Below are positions 8,879 through 18,271 of a DNA stretch of 56,240 nt, piece after piece. Position 1 is the stretch's first letter, and each line of letters opens with the position of its first letter. This stretch comes from Planctomycetaceae bacterium (lineage in GTDB: Bacteria; Planctomycetota; Planctomycetia; Pirellulales; Pirellulaceae), in NCBI GenBank assembly GCA_002724245.1, contig PBOG01000019.1:1-56240 (forward strand), written 5' to 3'. A program made the position numbers and the translations under genes. The notes under the pieces were generated by a model. It had not been told where the DNA came from. It saw only the letters and a list, made by a program, of their open reading frames with translations, and did not search any database.

Positions 8879-11122
8879 TTACTGTCGACTGGCGCCATCT
8901 GCATCAGATCGCGCAGTGTGCTTGAACACCACCGTAGCCAATGGTGGCAGTGTGGCTCGAATCGTGTAACGACCGTTCGAGATCCGCTCTTCCATGGCCG
9001 GTAGTCCCGGGTGATTCCCGACGTTGCTCCCGCCGTAATAACGGGAATCCGTATTGAGTATTTCCCTGTACCAACCGAGTTGTGGCACGCCCACCTCGAA
9101 GTCCTCTCGCACGACCGGAGTAAAATTACAGCAAACGACCAGCTGCTCTCCGGGCTGGAGTCCGTTCCGCTGATAAATCAATACGCTTTGCTCACGATTG
9201 GAACAATCAATCCAATCAAATCCGGCTGCCTCATGGTCCATTTCATGGAGCGCCGGCTCCTGGCAATACATCTGGTTGAGGTCGGTAACCAGCGACTGTA
9301 TTCCTCGATGGGCTTCAGTCTGCAACAAATCCCAATCAAGCTCTGTCTCGTGATTCCACTCCTTCCAAACGGCAAATTCATTCCCCATGAATAGCAACTT
9401 TTTGCCCGGATGGGTCCACATATATGCATACAGCAATCTCAGATTGGCAAATTTCTGCCACACATCACCGGGCATCTGGTCGACAAGCGCTCCTTTGCCA
9501 TGAACGACTTCATCATGAGAAAACGGCAATGCAAACTTCTCACTGAATGAATACATCAAACTGAATGTAAGTTGGTCGTGATGAAATTGACGATGCACTG
9601 AATCGCGTCGCATATAACTCAGCGAGTCATTCATCCACCCCATATTCCACTTCAAACTGAAACCCAGCCCGCCGTTACAAGTCGGATGCGAAACACCTCT
9701 CCAGGAAGTTGATTCTTCCGCAATGGTCAATACGCCGGGAAAAGCTCCATGGATACGATCGTTACATTTCTGTAGCAGGGAAACAGCTTCCAGGTTCTCG
9801 CGTCCACCATCAGCGTTCGGCAACCATTCCCCGTCGGAGCGGCTGTAATCGCGGTACAACATGGAAGCGACGGCGTCCACGCGAAGGCCGTCGACGTGAA
9901 ATTTGTCAAACCAGAACAACGCGTTGGCCAGCAGGAAATTACGGACTTCATTACGCCCGTAATCAAAGATCAAAGTACCCCAATCCGGGTGTTCACCTAA
10001 TCGCGGATCTGGGTGTTCGTACAAGTTGGCTCCATCGAAGCGAGCCAACCCGTGATCGTCCCGTGGAAAATGGGCGGGCACCCAATCAAGAATCACTCCG
10101 ATCCCATGGCGATGGCAATAGTCGACAAAATACTGGAAGTCTTCCGGCGTGCCGTAACGCGATGTCACCGCATAATAGCCCACCGTCTGGTAACCCCAGC
10201 TTCCTGAGAATGGATGCTCACTGATCGGCAGCAGCTCGACGTGAGTGAAACTCAATCGCCGACAGTAATCGACCAGCTGGTGCGCCAGCTCTCGGTAGTT
10301 CAAAACCTCTGCTGTCGGCTCCGGACCACGCCGCCAACTCGCCAAATGGACCTCGTACACCGAAATGGGCCGCTCAACAGGATTCCGTCGTGCGCGACGG
10401 TCGATCCACTCTTGATCACTCCAGCGAAACTTCCCCAAGTCCGTAATTCGCGATGCCGTGCGCGGTGGAATCTCCGCTGCAAATCCAAACGGATCTGTCT
10501 TGTCTACCACCCTGCCATCGGCAGTCGTCACGCGAAATTTATAGAGCTGGCCCGCGCTGGCCGCAGGCACAAACAACTCCCAGATGCCGCTATCTGAGTG
10601 CTTCTGCAACATATGGCGGTGGCCGTGCCAGTCATTGAACTCACCAATCACTGCAACGCCAAACGCCTGGGGAGCCCATACCGCAAAATGGGTACCTAAG
10701 ACACCCTCAACACGGCACAATTGCGCTCCCAGCTTGTTATAAAGCTGCTCGTGATTACCCTCGGCAAACAGGTGCCTGTCGTAATCACTTAACAATGAGT
10801 CGAAAGCGTAGGGATCGTATAGTGTCGTTGTCGCTCCACCTCCATCGATACAACGCAACTGGTAACGGGGCCGCGCCTGACGCTCGGGCAAAGGGCAAAT
10901 GGCTTCAAACAGCCCTGCGGGATGAAGCTGTCGCATAGGTCGTGGTGGCTGCAACTGGGATTCGATCACCCAGGCTTGACGAGTGTCGGGCAAGAATGCC
11001 CGTACGGCGACCGCTCGTCGGCCATCATGCTCAACTTCGTGAGGTCCCAACACCGAGCGCGGGCAGTGGTGACTCCCTTCCACCAGGTCCCGAATATCCT
11101 TGAGCGTTAGAGCGGTTCGCAC
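8879..11122 (-). CDS. glgB: 1,4-alpha-glucan branching enzyme
   Basis: 747 residues, the usual size for GlgB. It makes alpha-1,6 branches in glycogen. Order of domains: an N1 domain, a CBM48 domain (HFAVWAPQAFGVAVIGEFND), the GH13 barrel and the C-terminal beta domain. Catalytic motifs visible: GVILDWVPAHFPRDDHGLAR, the nucleophile region GLRVDAVASMLYRDYSR, the acid/base region LTIAEESTSW and FSHDEVVHGKGAL. The start is a GTG at 11122 with GGAGGGG a few bases before it; no ATG occurs until inside the N1 domain. The start lies inside a short direct repeat (CGCACAGTCC at 11118-11127 and 11132-11141). No other glycogen genes are adjacent. Confidence 0.95.
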   Translation of the reverse strand: MRTALTLKDIRDLVEGSHHCPRSVLGPHEVEHDGRRAVAVRAFLPDTRQAWVIESQLQPPRPMRQLHPAGLFEAICPLPERQARPRYQLRCIDGGGATTTLYDPYAFDSLLSDYDRHLFAEGNHEQLYNKLGAQLCRVEGVLGTHFAVWAPQAFGVAVIGEFNDWHGHRHMLQKHSDSGIWELFVPAASAGQLYKFRVTTADGRVVDKTDPFGFAAEIPPRTASRITDLGKFRWSDQEWIDRRARRNPVERPISVYEVHLASWRRGPEPTAEVLNYRELAHQLVDYCRRLSFTHVELLPISEHPFSGSWGYQTVGYYAVTSRYGTPEDFQYFVDYCHRHGIGVILDWVPAHFPRDDHGLARFDGANLYEHPDPRLGEHPDWGTLIFDYGRNEVRNFLLANALFWFDKFHVDGLRVDAVASMLYRDYSRSDGEWLPNADGGRENLEAVSLLQKCNDRIHGAFPGVLTIAEESTSWRGVSHPTCNGGLGFSLKWNMGWMNDSLSYMRRDSVHRQFHHDQLTFSLMYSFSEKFALPFSHDEVVHGKGALVDQMPGDVWQKFANLRLLYAYMWTHPGKKLLFMGNEFAVWKEWNHETELDWDLLQTEAHRGIQSLVTDLNQMYCQEPALHEMDHEAAGFDWIDCSNREQSVLIYQRNGLQPGEQLVVCCNFTPVVREDFEVGVPQLGWYREILNTDSRYYGGSNVGNHPGLPAMEERISNGRYTIRATLPPLATVVFKHTARSDADGASRQ

Positions 11123-11563
11123 AGTCCCCTCCGCACAGTCCTGTCGGTACTACCAGGCCTGCTACCCTTTCGTAGCAAGTCAGCTCGAACCAGGTCGCTC
11201 GGTTCACAATGCCTGCGATCCATGCCATACACGTTGTCTGAAAGTTTGTTTCGCAAGCCGAAAGTTGTCGTGTATGCAGCACGGATCCATGTGCACACAC
11301 TGCCGCTACTTTCGTATTGTGGCGGCCAAGCGACGACTCGTAAAGGAGCAGCGCCGTTCCGTGCCCTGCAGACGGTTTGACACCCACAGGATTTGCTGGC
11401 TCGTCCAGCATGAAGACGAACACAAGGATCGCCAGCATCCCTCTGCACCACCCTGGCAACCGTTATAATTGGACGCTTGCCGTGAGTAATACTCTGCATC
11501 ACCCCTGCAGGAAAGCTGCTCCGCGACTTCCGCTTCCCACATCACTTGAATTCAGGAGATCAA
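11123..11563. other. Intergenic region without a convincing gene
   Basis: About 440 bases between the divergent glgB and DJ-1 genes. Open frames exist on both strands, including a cysteine-rich one on the plus strand, but none has a recognisable domain, a good ribosome-binding site or support from length. A perfect TATAAT lies at 11464-11469, about 95 bases before the DJ-1 start, without a clear -35 element. Confidence 0.5.
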
Positions 11564-12151
11564 ATGTCTGCCCGCAGGATCCTAATGCTTGTTGGGGATT
11601 ACGTTGAAGACTACGAAGTCATGGTGCCCTATCAGATTTTGTTGATGGTCGGCCACGATGTTCATGTCGTCTGTCCCGGAAAACAAGCTGGCGATTCAGT
11701 AATTACAGCAGTACACGACTTTGAGGGCGAGCAGACTTATAGCGAGAAACGAGGCCATCATTTTGTGCTCACCGCAACATTCGACGATGTCGACGCAGAA
11801 TCCTATGACGCCCTGGTTATTCCAGGTGGACGCGCTCCTGAATATTTACGACTTGATGCCACCGTGCTCGATATCGTAAAGCACTTTTCAGAAACGAATA
11901 AACCGATTGCCTCAATCTGTCACGGTGCGCAAATCCTGACGGCAGCGGGAATACTGGCCGGCCGCTCATGTAGCGCCTACCCCGCACTTCAACCCGAAGT
12001 CGAAACTGCAGGAGCGACCTATATTGCGGCCACCGCAGGTTTCGACAATGCCCACACGGATGGAAATCTGGTCACGGCACCCGCCTGGCCAGCCCATCCT
12101 GCATGGATGCGTGATTTTCTGGCAATATTGGGATCGCAAATCGAACCTTGA
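11564..12151 (+). CDS. DJ-1/PfpI family protein
   Basis: 195 residues from the ATG at 11564, preceded by TTCAGGAGATCAA with AGGAG at ideal spacing. The protein has the single-domain DJ-1/PfpI fold: first strand RILMLVGDYVEDYEVMVPYQ, with the conserved acidic residue, then YDALVIPGGRAPEYLRLD, and the nucleophile elbow IASICHGAQIL with its Cys. Members include glyoxalase III/deglycase-type and protease-like enzymes; which of these applies cannot be decided from sequence. A stress or damage-repair role is only an inference. Confidence 0.9.
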   Translation: MSARRILMLVGDYVEDYEVMVPYQILLMVGHDVHVVCPGKQAGDSVITAVHDFEGEQTYSEKRGHHFVLTATFDDVDAESYDALVIPGGRAPEYLRLDATVLDIVKHFSETNKPIASICHGAQILTAAGILAGRSCSAYPALQPEVETAGATYIAATAGFDNAHTDGNLVTAPAWPAHPAWMRDFLAILGSQIEP

Positions 12152-12266
12152 GTCGTTCTCACACCCGGTCCAGCAGACGAAAAACGCAAGTGAAAACGCG
12201 CTTGCCCCGAATCCGTCATCCCGTTAGTTTGCGAGTGCATTTTCCTGGCACACAGGGGCCTCTTTC

Positions 12267-13256
12267 GTGACATCTTCTCTTCCAACCAGCACAGATCGGG
12301 ATAACCCCACATCGGATCTGGCAACCAACTGCTGGTTTCTCGTCGGATCGACAGCTAGTGGGAAAACCGAGGTATCCCTATCCCTCGCAGAGAAAATTGG
12401 CGCAGAGATTATCTCGCTGGACTCGATGGCAGTTTATCGTGGCCTGGACATTGGAACCGCGAAACCATCACAAGAAGACCAACAACGGATCCCACACCAC
12501 CTGCTCGACCTGGTCGAACCCACAGTCGAATTCAATGTGACAGAATATGTCAACCTGGCCCACGAGAAAGTGTCAGATATCCGCTCACGGGGCCGGGAAG
12601 TGCTCTTCACCGGAGGCACTCCTCTCTACCTGAAATCGTTGCTGCGAGGCCTGCTCAGCGGGCCACCTGCCGACTGGGAATTTCGCAACCAGGTAGAGCA
12701 AGAGCTGCAGCAGGTCGGACTGGATGCCTTGCATGCCAGGTTGCATCAAGTCGATCCACTGACTGCCACCAGGTTGCATCGTCACGACAAGCGCCGTATT
12801 ATCCGCGCGCTCGAGTACTACAAGATCACCGGCCAACCTATCAGCCATCAACAAACGCAATTCGAAGAAGGCAGGCCTGCTGAACGATGCCGGGTATTTG
12901 TACTGGCGTGGCCACGTCCGCAACTTCACGAACGTATCAATTCGAGAGTAGAACGCATGTTTGCCGATGGATTGGTCGCTGAAACCAGCGACTTGCTAGC
13001 GCGCCACGGAAGTCTCAGCAGGACAGCGATGCAAGCGGTCGGCTACCGTGAGATCATCGCGTACCTGGAATCGACGTGCGATCTTCCTGAAACAATAGAA
13101 CGCTGCAAGGCCCGTACACGTCAATTTGCCCGAAGGCAAGAAACCTGGTTCCGCAGTCTCTCAGAATGCCGCTGGATCAATCAACAGACGGGAGAAACTC
13201 CGCTGCAAGTCGCTGAGCGTGTGTGCGCCGCTGCGGAAGCCTATCAAACTCATTAA
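12267..13256 (+). CDS. miaA: tRNA dimethylallyltransferase
   Basis: 329 residues; the usual length is about 300-320. It transfers the dimethylallyl group to A37 of tRNAs reading UNN codons. Signatures: P-loop GSTASGKTE (residues about 27-35), ISLDSMAVYRGLDIGTAKPS, and LFTGGTPLYLKSLLRGL; the C-terminus carries VGYREIIAYL and RTRQFARRQETWF, typical of MiaA. The start is GTG at 12267 behind AGGGG; no in-frame ATG exists before the P-loop, so the GTG is well supported. It is followed by the convergent rbsK with only 55 bases between stops. Confidence 0.95.
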   Translation: MTSSLPTSTDRDNPTSDLATNCWFLVGSTASGKTEVSLSLAEKIGAEIISLDSMAVYRGLDIGTAKPSQEDQQRIPHHLLDLVEPTVEFNVTEYVNLAHEKVSDIRSRGREVLFTGGTPLYLKSLLRGLLSGPPADWEFRNQVEQELQQVGLDALHARLHQVDPLTATRLHRHDKRRIIRALEYYKITGQPISHQQTQFEEGRPAERCRVFVLAWPRPQLHERINSRVERMFADGLVAETSDLLARHGSLSRTAMQAVGYREIIAYLESTCDLPETIERCKARTRQFARRQETWFRSLSECRWINQQTGETPLQVAERVCAAAEAYQTH

Positions 13257-13311
13257 GGAACACGGACACCTGCGCTGGCTCAGTGAACAGTACGGATTAC
13301 CCGATTCCGGG

Positions 13312-14244
13312 TCATAACTGCGCGACGCGTGTTTCGACCTCAATTCGTGACGGCAACGACGGCTGTGCGCCCGTCTTGGCCACGGAAAGCCCCGCGGTCG
13401 CGATTGCGTAGCGTACCGCCTCTGCCAGCCCTTTTTCGTCCGCCAGCCCCACCGCAAGCGCACCATTGAAAGCATCACCCGCGGCAGTGGTATCCACGAC
13501 ATCAGTGGCAATCGCAGGAAACCTTGTTAACGTACCGTCATACATCGCCGCACCACGCGCTCCCAGGGTAAATACGACGCGACCGACTCCTGCAGCACAG
13601 AGCGTTTTACCTGCCTCTGCCAAATCCCGGTCTCCGTCAATGCGACACCCTGTTAACATTTCAGCCTCGCCTAGATTCGGTGTCAAAACGTCAACATCTC
13701 GCAACAAAGGGTGCTCTGCCAATTCACGACTCGCCGGTGCGGGATTGAGAATCGTAGTCAAGTTCGCATCGCGAGCTCGCCGCAACGCCGCTGCTGCCGT
13801 TGCCCATGGTGATTCCAGGCACGTCAGAAAAACGCGTGCTATCTGAAACGCTTCGTCGGGAATTGCCGCGACATCGTCCGGCCGCAGACAATAGTTGGCT
13901 CCGGAGGCTACGCTGATGCAGTTCTCGCCTTCCTGATCGACCATAATCAAGGCAACTCCGGTCGCAGCATCTGGCACCACCTTGATGTAGTCCATCAACA
14001 AGTTCTCTCGTTCGAAGCCGATTAGCGATTGTCTGCCCAACGGATCGTCGCCTACCGCTGCGATGAGCGTCACCGCATCGCGACTTAGCCGGGCCGCCGC
14101 CACAGCCTGGTTCGCACCCTTCCCACCCGCAGCCTGAAAGAACTCTGCGCCAATTACAGTCTCGCCAGCCACAGGTAACCGTTTTCCATGAGCCACTAGG
14201 TCAACATTGACCGACCCTAGAACCAGAATGGACGAACAGGACAT
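13312..14244 (-). CDS. rbsK: Ribokinase
   Basis: 310 residues, normal for the PfkB family. It phosphorylates ribose to ribose 5-phosphate. Motifs: SILVLGSVNVDLVAHGKRLP at the N-terminus, the substrate-binding GGKGANQAVAAARL, and the ATP/anion-hole and catalytic base motif DTTAAGDAFNGALAVG near the C-terminus, with FTLGARGAAMY before it. The pattern is that of RbsK rather than fructokinase or adenosine kinase, although sugar specificity within PfkB proteins is easy to mispredict. There is no ribose transporter or rbsD nearby. It lies downstream of mnmE on the same strand with a 62-base gap. Confidence 0.88.
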   Translation of the reverse strand: MSCSSILVLGSVNVDLVAHGKRLPVAGETVIGAEFFQAAGGKGANQAVAAARLSRDAVTLIAAVGDDPLGRQSLIGFERENLLMDYIKVVPDAATGVALIMVDQEGENCISVASGANYCLRPDDVAAIPDEAFQIARVFLTCLESPWATAAAALRRARDANLTTILNPAPASRELAEHPLLRDVDVLTPNLGEAEMLTGCRIDGDRDLAEAGKTLCAAGVGRVVFTLGARGAAMYDGTLTRFPAIATDVVDTTAAGDAFNGALAVGLADEKGLAEAVRYAIATAGLSVAKTGAQPSLPSRIEVETRVAQL

Positions 14245-14306
14245 GGGTAAACCACTCTCAAGTTGAGGTTTGAAAAACGCACCACACCTGCGTCAACCGG
14301 CCTCAC

Positions 14307-15674
14307 TTACTTGCCAATGCAAAAACGGCTAAAGATTTGATCCAGAATATCATCCGTGTAAACCGCCCCGACAATCTGCCCAATCTCATCTAATGCAGCC
14401 CGTACTTCCACCGCAATCAGCTCTTCACCTGCCGCAGCAGCAACCCACGGTAACGCAGCCGAAATGCGTTCGGTAGCTCTGCGCAGAGAATCGCGACACC
14501 GCGCGGCGGTGCACGACACCACTTCGCCGCGCACTGCATTTCCCTGGGTGAGCCTTTCAGCAATTGCTGATTTCAGGGCAGCCAGCCCCAGACCGGTCTG
14601 GCTGCTGGTAACAATCGCACCAGCAATAGACGCCGCGGGGAACGTCACATCCGCCTTGGTCCGCACCACAAGTCTGGGGAGCGGAGAACGACCTGCCAAC
14701 TGCTCCTGCTCCCAGTCAGTTGGCTCTCGTGTCGCATCCAGGCAGAAAAGTTCCAGATGCGCATTACTCCATTGAGCTTGCATCGCAGTCTGAACACTCG
14801 CAACCAGCGAGTCCTGAATCTTTTCTTCGACCCCTGCTGTATCGATCAACTGAAAGGTTACGCCTTCGCATTGGATACGTTGTGCAAGGTAATCTCGAGT
14901 GGTTCCCGATGCATCAGAGACCAGCGCACTGCCGCCATCGGCCAGCGCATTAAACAAGCTACTTTTGCCTACGTTCGGCGCCCCACGCAGCACAACGCGC
15001 GGCGTACCAGCTCCTTGTCCGCGGTCTCGAAAGCGGACCTCCAGGTCAGTCAACTGCGTGCGAATCGACGTCAATTCAAGCTGCAAATGCTCCTGTTCAA
15101 TAAACTGAATATCTTCATCCACAAAATCCATACCCGCTTCAAGGTGTGCCAACAACTCCAGCAGGCGTTGTCGCAGGCCTTCGATCACACCGGATAATCC
15201 ACCCGCCGCCTGCTCCAAAGCAACACGCAACTCGGTCTGATTGGCCGCATCGATTACCCCCAGCACGGCTTCTGCCTGGGGAAGATCGAGTCGCCCTGCC
15301 AGAAAGGACCGCAAGGTAAATTCGCCAGGACGTGCCAATCTCGCACCCGCGTCACAGACGGCACGCAGAATAGCCCCGAGAACTGGCGGTGAACCAATCG
15401 TATGAATCTCGACGGTAGGCTGGCGGGAAAAACTGCGTTCGGTGGGCCAGACGAATAAATGCACCGGCACTTCGGAAATCGGAGGGGCTGTATGGACTTT
15501 CGCCGGAGATCTGTAACTGCCCTTTGAACGCCCTAACTGGGTGCGTGTTTCAGGCGAACAACAGCGGGCTACGCATGCCAGCGCCTCACGTCCGCTAACG
15601 CGTACAATGCCCCGCGCCGACGCGCCGGGAGCGGTGGCAATCGCCGCGACGGTGTCTTCCACATCTACACTCAT
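14307..15674 (-). CDS. mnmE: tRNA uridine-5-carboxymethylaminomethyl modification GTPase
   Basis: 455 residues, the standard length. With MnmG it modifies the wobble uridine of several tRNAs. The N-terminal formyl-THF-binding domain begins DTVAAIATAPGASARGIVRV; the G domain is inserted in the helical domain and shows GAPNVGKSSLFNAL, SDASGTTRDYL, DTAG and the base-recognition motif TKAD; the extreme C-terminus is FCIGK, with the functionally required Cys. It lies 35 bases after yidC on the same strand, a neighbourhood conserved in many bacteria, so the two are probably co-transcribed. Confidence 0.96.
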   Translation of the reverse strand: MSVDVEDTVAAIATAPGASARGIVRVSGREALACVARCCSPETRTQLGRSKGSYRSPAKVHTAPPISEVPVHLFVWPTERSFSRQPTVEIHTIGSPPVLGAILRAVCDAGARLARPGEFTLRSFLAGRLDLPQAEAVLGVIDAANQTELRVALEQAAGGLSGVIEGLRQRLLELLAHLEAGMDFVDEDIQFIEQEHLQLELTSIRTQLTDLEVRFRDRGQGAGTPRVVLRGAPNVGKSSLFNALADGGSALVSDASGTTRDYLAQRIQCEGVTFQLIDTAGVEEKIQDSLVASVQTAMQAQWSNAHLELFCLDATREPTDWEQEQLAGRSPLPRLVVRTKADVTFPAASIAGAIVTSSQTGLGLAALKSAIAERLTQGNAVRGEVVSCTAARCRDSLRRATERISAALPWVAAAAGEELIAVEVRAALDEIGQIVGAVYTDDILDQIFSRFCIGK

Positions 15675-15709
15675 CGGGGCCTCACACCCGAACCCTCACC
15701 GGGCCGGGG

Positions 15710-18172
15710 CTACTTGCGACGTTTTCGTTGGGATTTCCCCGGCTTGGGGCGTTTTCGCCTCGGCGCGGAACTGGCCGGATCCACAGCGGGAGTCAGAGTC
15801 CCTCCGCCGGCTACCGCGACGGAAACATTTGGCTTGGGAATCAACTTTCGTTCCGCAATTCCCCATAGACTCGAAGCAATAAAGTAGACACACAAACCGC
15901 TGGGCACCTTGAAGAACATGACACCCATGAAGACCATCATGTATTTCATGATCCGCTGCTGCATGCGTTGCTGGTCATCAGTCGGTGGTGGCGTAAACAT
16001 CTTCTGCTGAACAATAAAGAGCACAATGGTGACCATCGGCAGCAGATTGAAATAAGGCCCGAACCAGCCACCTTCGGCGGCGAACATATCTGGCACCCAA
16101 CCGGGAAAGGCGAACAACCGATCCGGTGCCGCCATGTCGGAGCACCAATCAATCCCGGGGATCAGGGGCTCTTGCCGTAATGCAATATCGACAGAAAGTG
16201 ATTTGTACAAACCGATAAAGACCGGCAACTGCAGGAACATCAGCAAACACCCCCCCATGGGGTTGTAATTATGTCTTTGGAACAATTCTCGCTGGGCCTG
16301 GCCACGTCTTTCGAGATTGTCCTTGTACTGCTCCGCAATCGCCTTCATTTCCGGAGCCAGTTCTTGCATCATGGCCGCATTCTTGGCCGCCATCCGACTG
16401 ACCGGGAACATACAACTACGTACGACGACCGTGAGCATGATCACTGCAATGCCGTAATTCACCATCGGTAAACTGGCAAACAAGTGCAGCAACCCGGAAA
16501 GAAAGCCGGCGATCTGGGAAAAAGGCGTGATGCCGTAGATGATCAACTGACTCAGACCGTAGGCGCTGAGCGCGTCCTGCCGTTTGGGGCCGGTAAACAA
16601 AGTGTACTTGCCTGTCACATTCCCACCAGCTGGAACCGTTACCACGGGAAATTGCAACTGGCAGGTCACATTCACCTTCTTTGGTTTCACTTGGGAGCCT
16701 TCGTAGGCGCTGACAGCGCGCGCCCGGGCCTTGGCAAGATTCAGACCTTGATCGGTGTCGCGACCAACCCACATGACAGCAAAATACTTGGTATCGACAC
16801 CTACATAGTCGACTTCTCCTGCCTGCGGCAATAACTCCAGCATGCTATCGGGGTCGCCTTCCTGTGTTGCCGAAAGGACTTCAGACGCGCCCAGTAGATT
16901 TGCATTTCCACCCGACAGCCTCCAGGCGACGTCGCGCGCGCCAGGGGTCGCAAACCAGGCGGTGTGGATCTTATAAGAATACCACCACCCTTCCAGCGGC
17001 AGTCCGTTGGCACCATCAAGCTCATAGCTGAGTGCCAACTCGTCAGGTCCCTGATTTCGTATTTCAATGTCGAAATCAATGTGATAGCCAAAGGCGCTGC
17101 GCCGATCCGTTTCCGTTGCTTCAGCAGCACTCGTTACAGGAGCATTCAGTTGGTAGCGTTTAATGATCTCCAGTGGCCCGGTCACACCAGCCACCTTGAG
17201 CGCCTCGGTGGTGAGTGCAAAGTGAAACTCTACGGTCATCCCAGACGCGTCGTTGCGTGACTCGACGCGCCAAACCCCTTCTCGCAGTGATGGGAGGCCA
17301 ACAATTTCATCCTCATCTCTTTTTCGTTTCAGCTTTCCAATACTGGTCAGCGAGAGCAGACACGACAAAGGACTCGTGGCTAGCACGTCGCCTGAGGACT
17401 GCACCAGCACTAATGGCCTGCGCGTAAGCGTTGCAGAAAACTTCAATGCGAGTGATTCACCATTCTCGTCAGACCGATTCACCGAAAACTCTGTCGACTG
17501 CCCCGGCTTCGTAGCCGCAAGCCATTCCCGAAACGCCTGAACATCTCCAAACTGCTGGCCATCCACGTCGGTGATCAGGTCGCCACTCTGTAAACCCGCA
17601 CTAACTTGCGAATCACTACTAACTGCCAAAGCGGCCGGGGTACCGCGTCCCACAACCTGCACGCGCAGGCCCCCCGCTTCGTCTTCCTGAAGCCCCAAAG
17701 GTCCCAGATATCCGCTGTCATCTACCAGAGACTGGTAACGAAATTCGCCGCTCGCCAGTCGCTCAGTCAACTCAATCCGTTCGATAGCGCCGCCACGACT
17801 ATTGAGAACGACCAGCATACGACTGCCCTGCTCGGCCGAACCCAACACCACAGGAACCGCATTTTGCGAACCTTCAACCGGCGCTGCCTGATCCGACGTC
17901 TGTGGAGCAGCTGGATCGGCTGTGGCACCCGAAATCTCCGTCGCGCGATCCTGTGCTGCCGCCGCGTCATCGGGTTGCTTGTCCGCCACCAACTCTGACT
18001 TCTTCTCGTCACCAATTTCACTGGCAGCCTCTCCCTGCTTCCCCTTCTCCAGCTCATCAGCGAGGGGACCCTGTGCAGGGGGTACAGGCGGTAGCAACTT
18101 CTCCTGTAACCAAGTCCACCCGAACACAACCAGGGCAGCACTCAAACCAAAAAGAACCAACCGTCTTTCCAC
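15710..18172 (-). CDS. yidC: Membrane protein insertase YidC, with a PDZ-like insert
   Basis: 820 residues, far longer than the roughly 550 of E. coli. It inserts and folds inner-membrane proteins. Order: first membrane helix (MERRLVLFGLSAALVVFGW), an acidic low-complexity stretch (about 35-100), a periplasmic region containing a PDZ-like segment at about 165-255 (GLQSGDLITDVDGQQFGDVQ), the large periplasmic beta domain, then the Oxa1 core from about residue 560 with VVVRSCMFPVSRMAAKNA (groove Arg), YNPMGGCLLMFLQLPVFIGL and VPSGLCVYFIASSLWGI. The tail is lysine/arginine-rich and could contact ribosomes. The ATG at 18172 puts the first helix at the N-terminus, as expected. mnmE follows directly. 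Confidence 0.95.
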   Translation of the reverse strand: MERRLVLFGLSAALVVFGWTWLQEKLLPPVPPAQGPLADELEKGKQGEAASEIGDEKKSELVADKQPDDAAAAQDRATEISGATADPAAPQTSDQAAPVEGSQNAVPVVLGSAEQGSRMLVVLNSRGGAIERIELTERLASGEFRYQSLVDDSGYLGPLGLQEDEAGGLRVQVVGRGTPAALAVSSDSQVSAGLQSGDLITDVDGQQFGDVQAFREWLAATKPGQSTEFSVNRSDENGESLALKFSATLTRRPLVLVQSSGDVLATSPLSCLLSLTSIGKLKRKRDEDEIVGLPSLREGVWRVESRNDASGMTVEFHFALTTEALKVAGVTGPLEIIKRYQLNAPVTSAAEATETDRRSAFGYHIDFDIEIRNQGPDELALSYELDGANGLPLEGWWYSYKIHTAWFATPGARDVAWRLSGGNANLLGASEVLSATQEGDPDSMLELLPQAGEVDYVGVDTKYFAVMWVGRDTDQGLNLAKARARAVSAYEGSQVKPKKVNVTCQLQFPVVTVPAGGNVTGKYTLFTGPKRQDALSAYGLSQLIIYGITPFSQIAGFLSGLLHLFASLPMVNYGIAVIMLTVVVRSCMFPVSRMAAKNAAMMQELAPEMKAIAEQYKDNLERRGQAQRELFQRHNYNPMGGCLLMFLQLPVFIGLYKSLSVDIALRQEPLIPGIDWCSDMAAPDRLFAFPGWVPDMFAAEGGWFGPYFNLLPMVTIVLFIVQQKMFTPPPTDDQQRMQQRIMKYMMVFMGVMFFKVPSGLCVYFIASSLWGIAERKLIPKPNVSVAVAGGGTLTPAVDPASSAPRRKRPKPGKSQRKRRK

Positions 18173-18271
18173 GATGTACCAATTCTTTCAAAAGAGGCGG
18201 CCACACTACCAGGTGACCACAGTGCAACAGGATCGGCAGAGCGATGCTTCACGGTCGGCAATCAACCGTTT

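Noticed and set aside
11031-11459. Minus-strand open frame of 142 codons before glgB
   Set aside because: It overlaps the glgB start, has no convincing ribosome-binding site and resembles no family.
11100-11468. Cysteine-rich plus-strand open frame near the glgB start
   Set aside because: The Cys pattern is irregular, it overlaps glgB antisense, and it lacks a ribosome-binding site.
13299-13312. Small hairpin ACCCG-ATTC-CGGGT between miaA and rbsK
   Set aside because: The stem is only five bases, it overlaps the rbsK stop and no T-run follows, so it is not a credible terminator.
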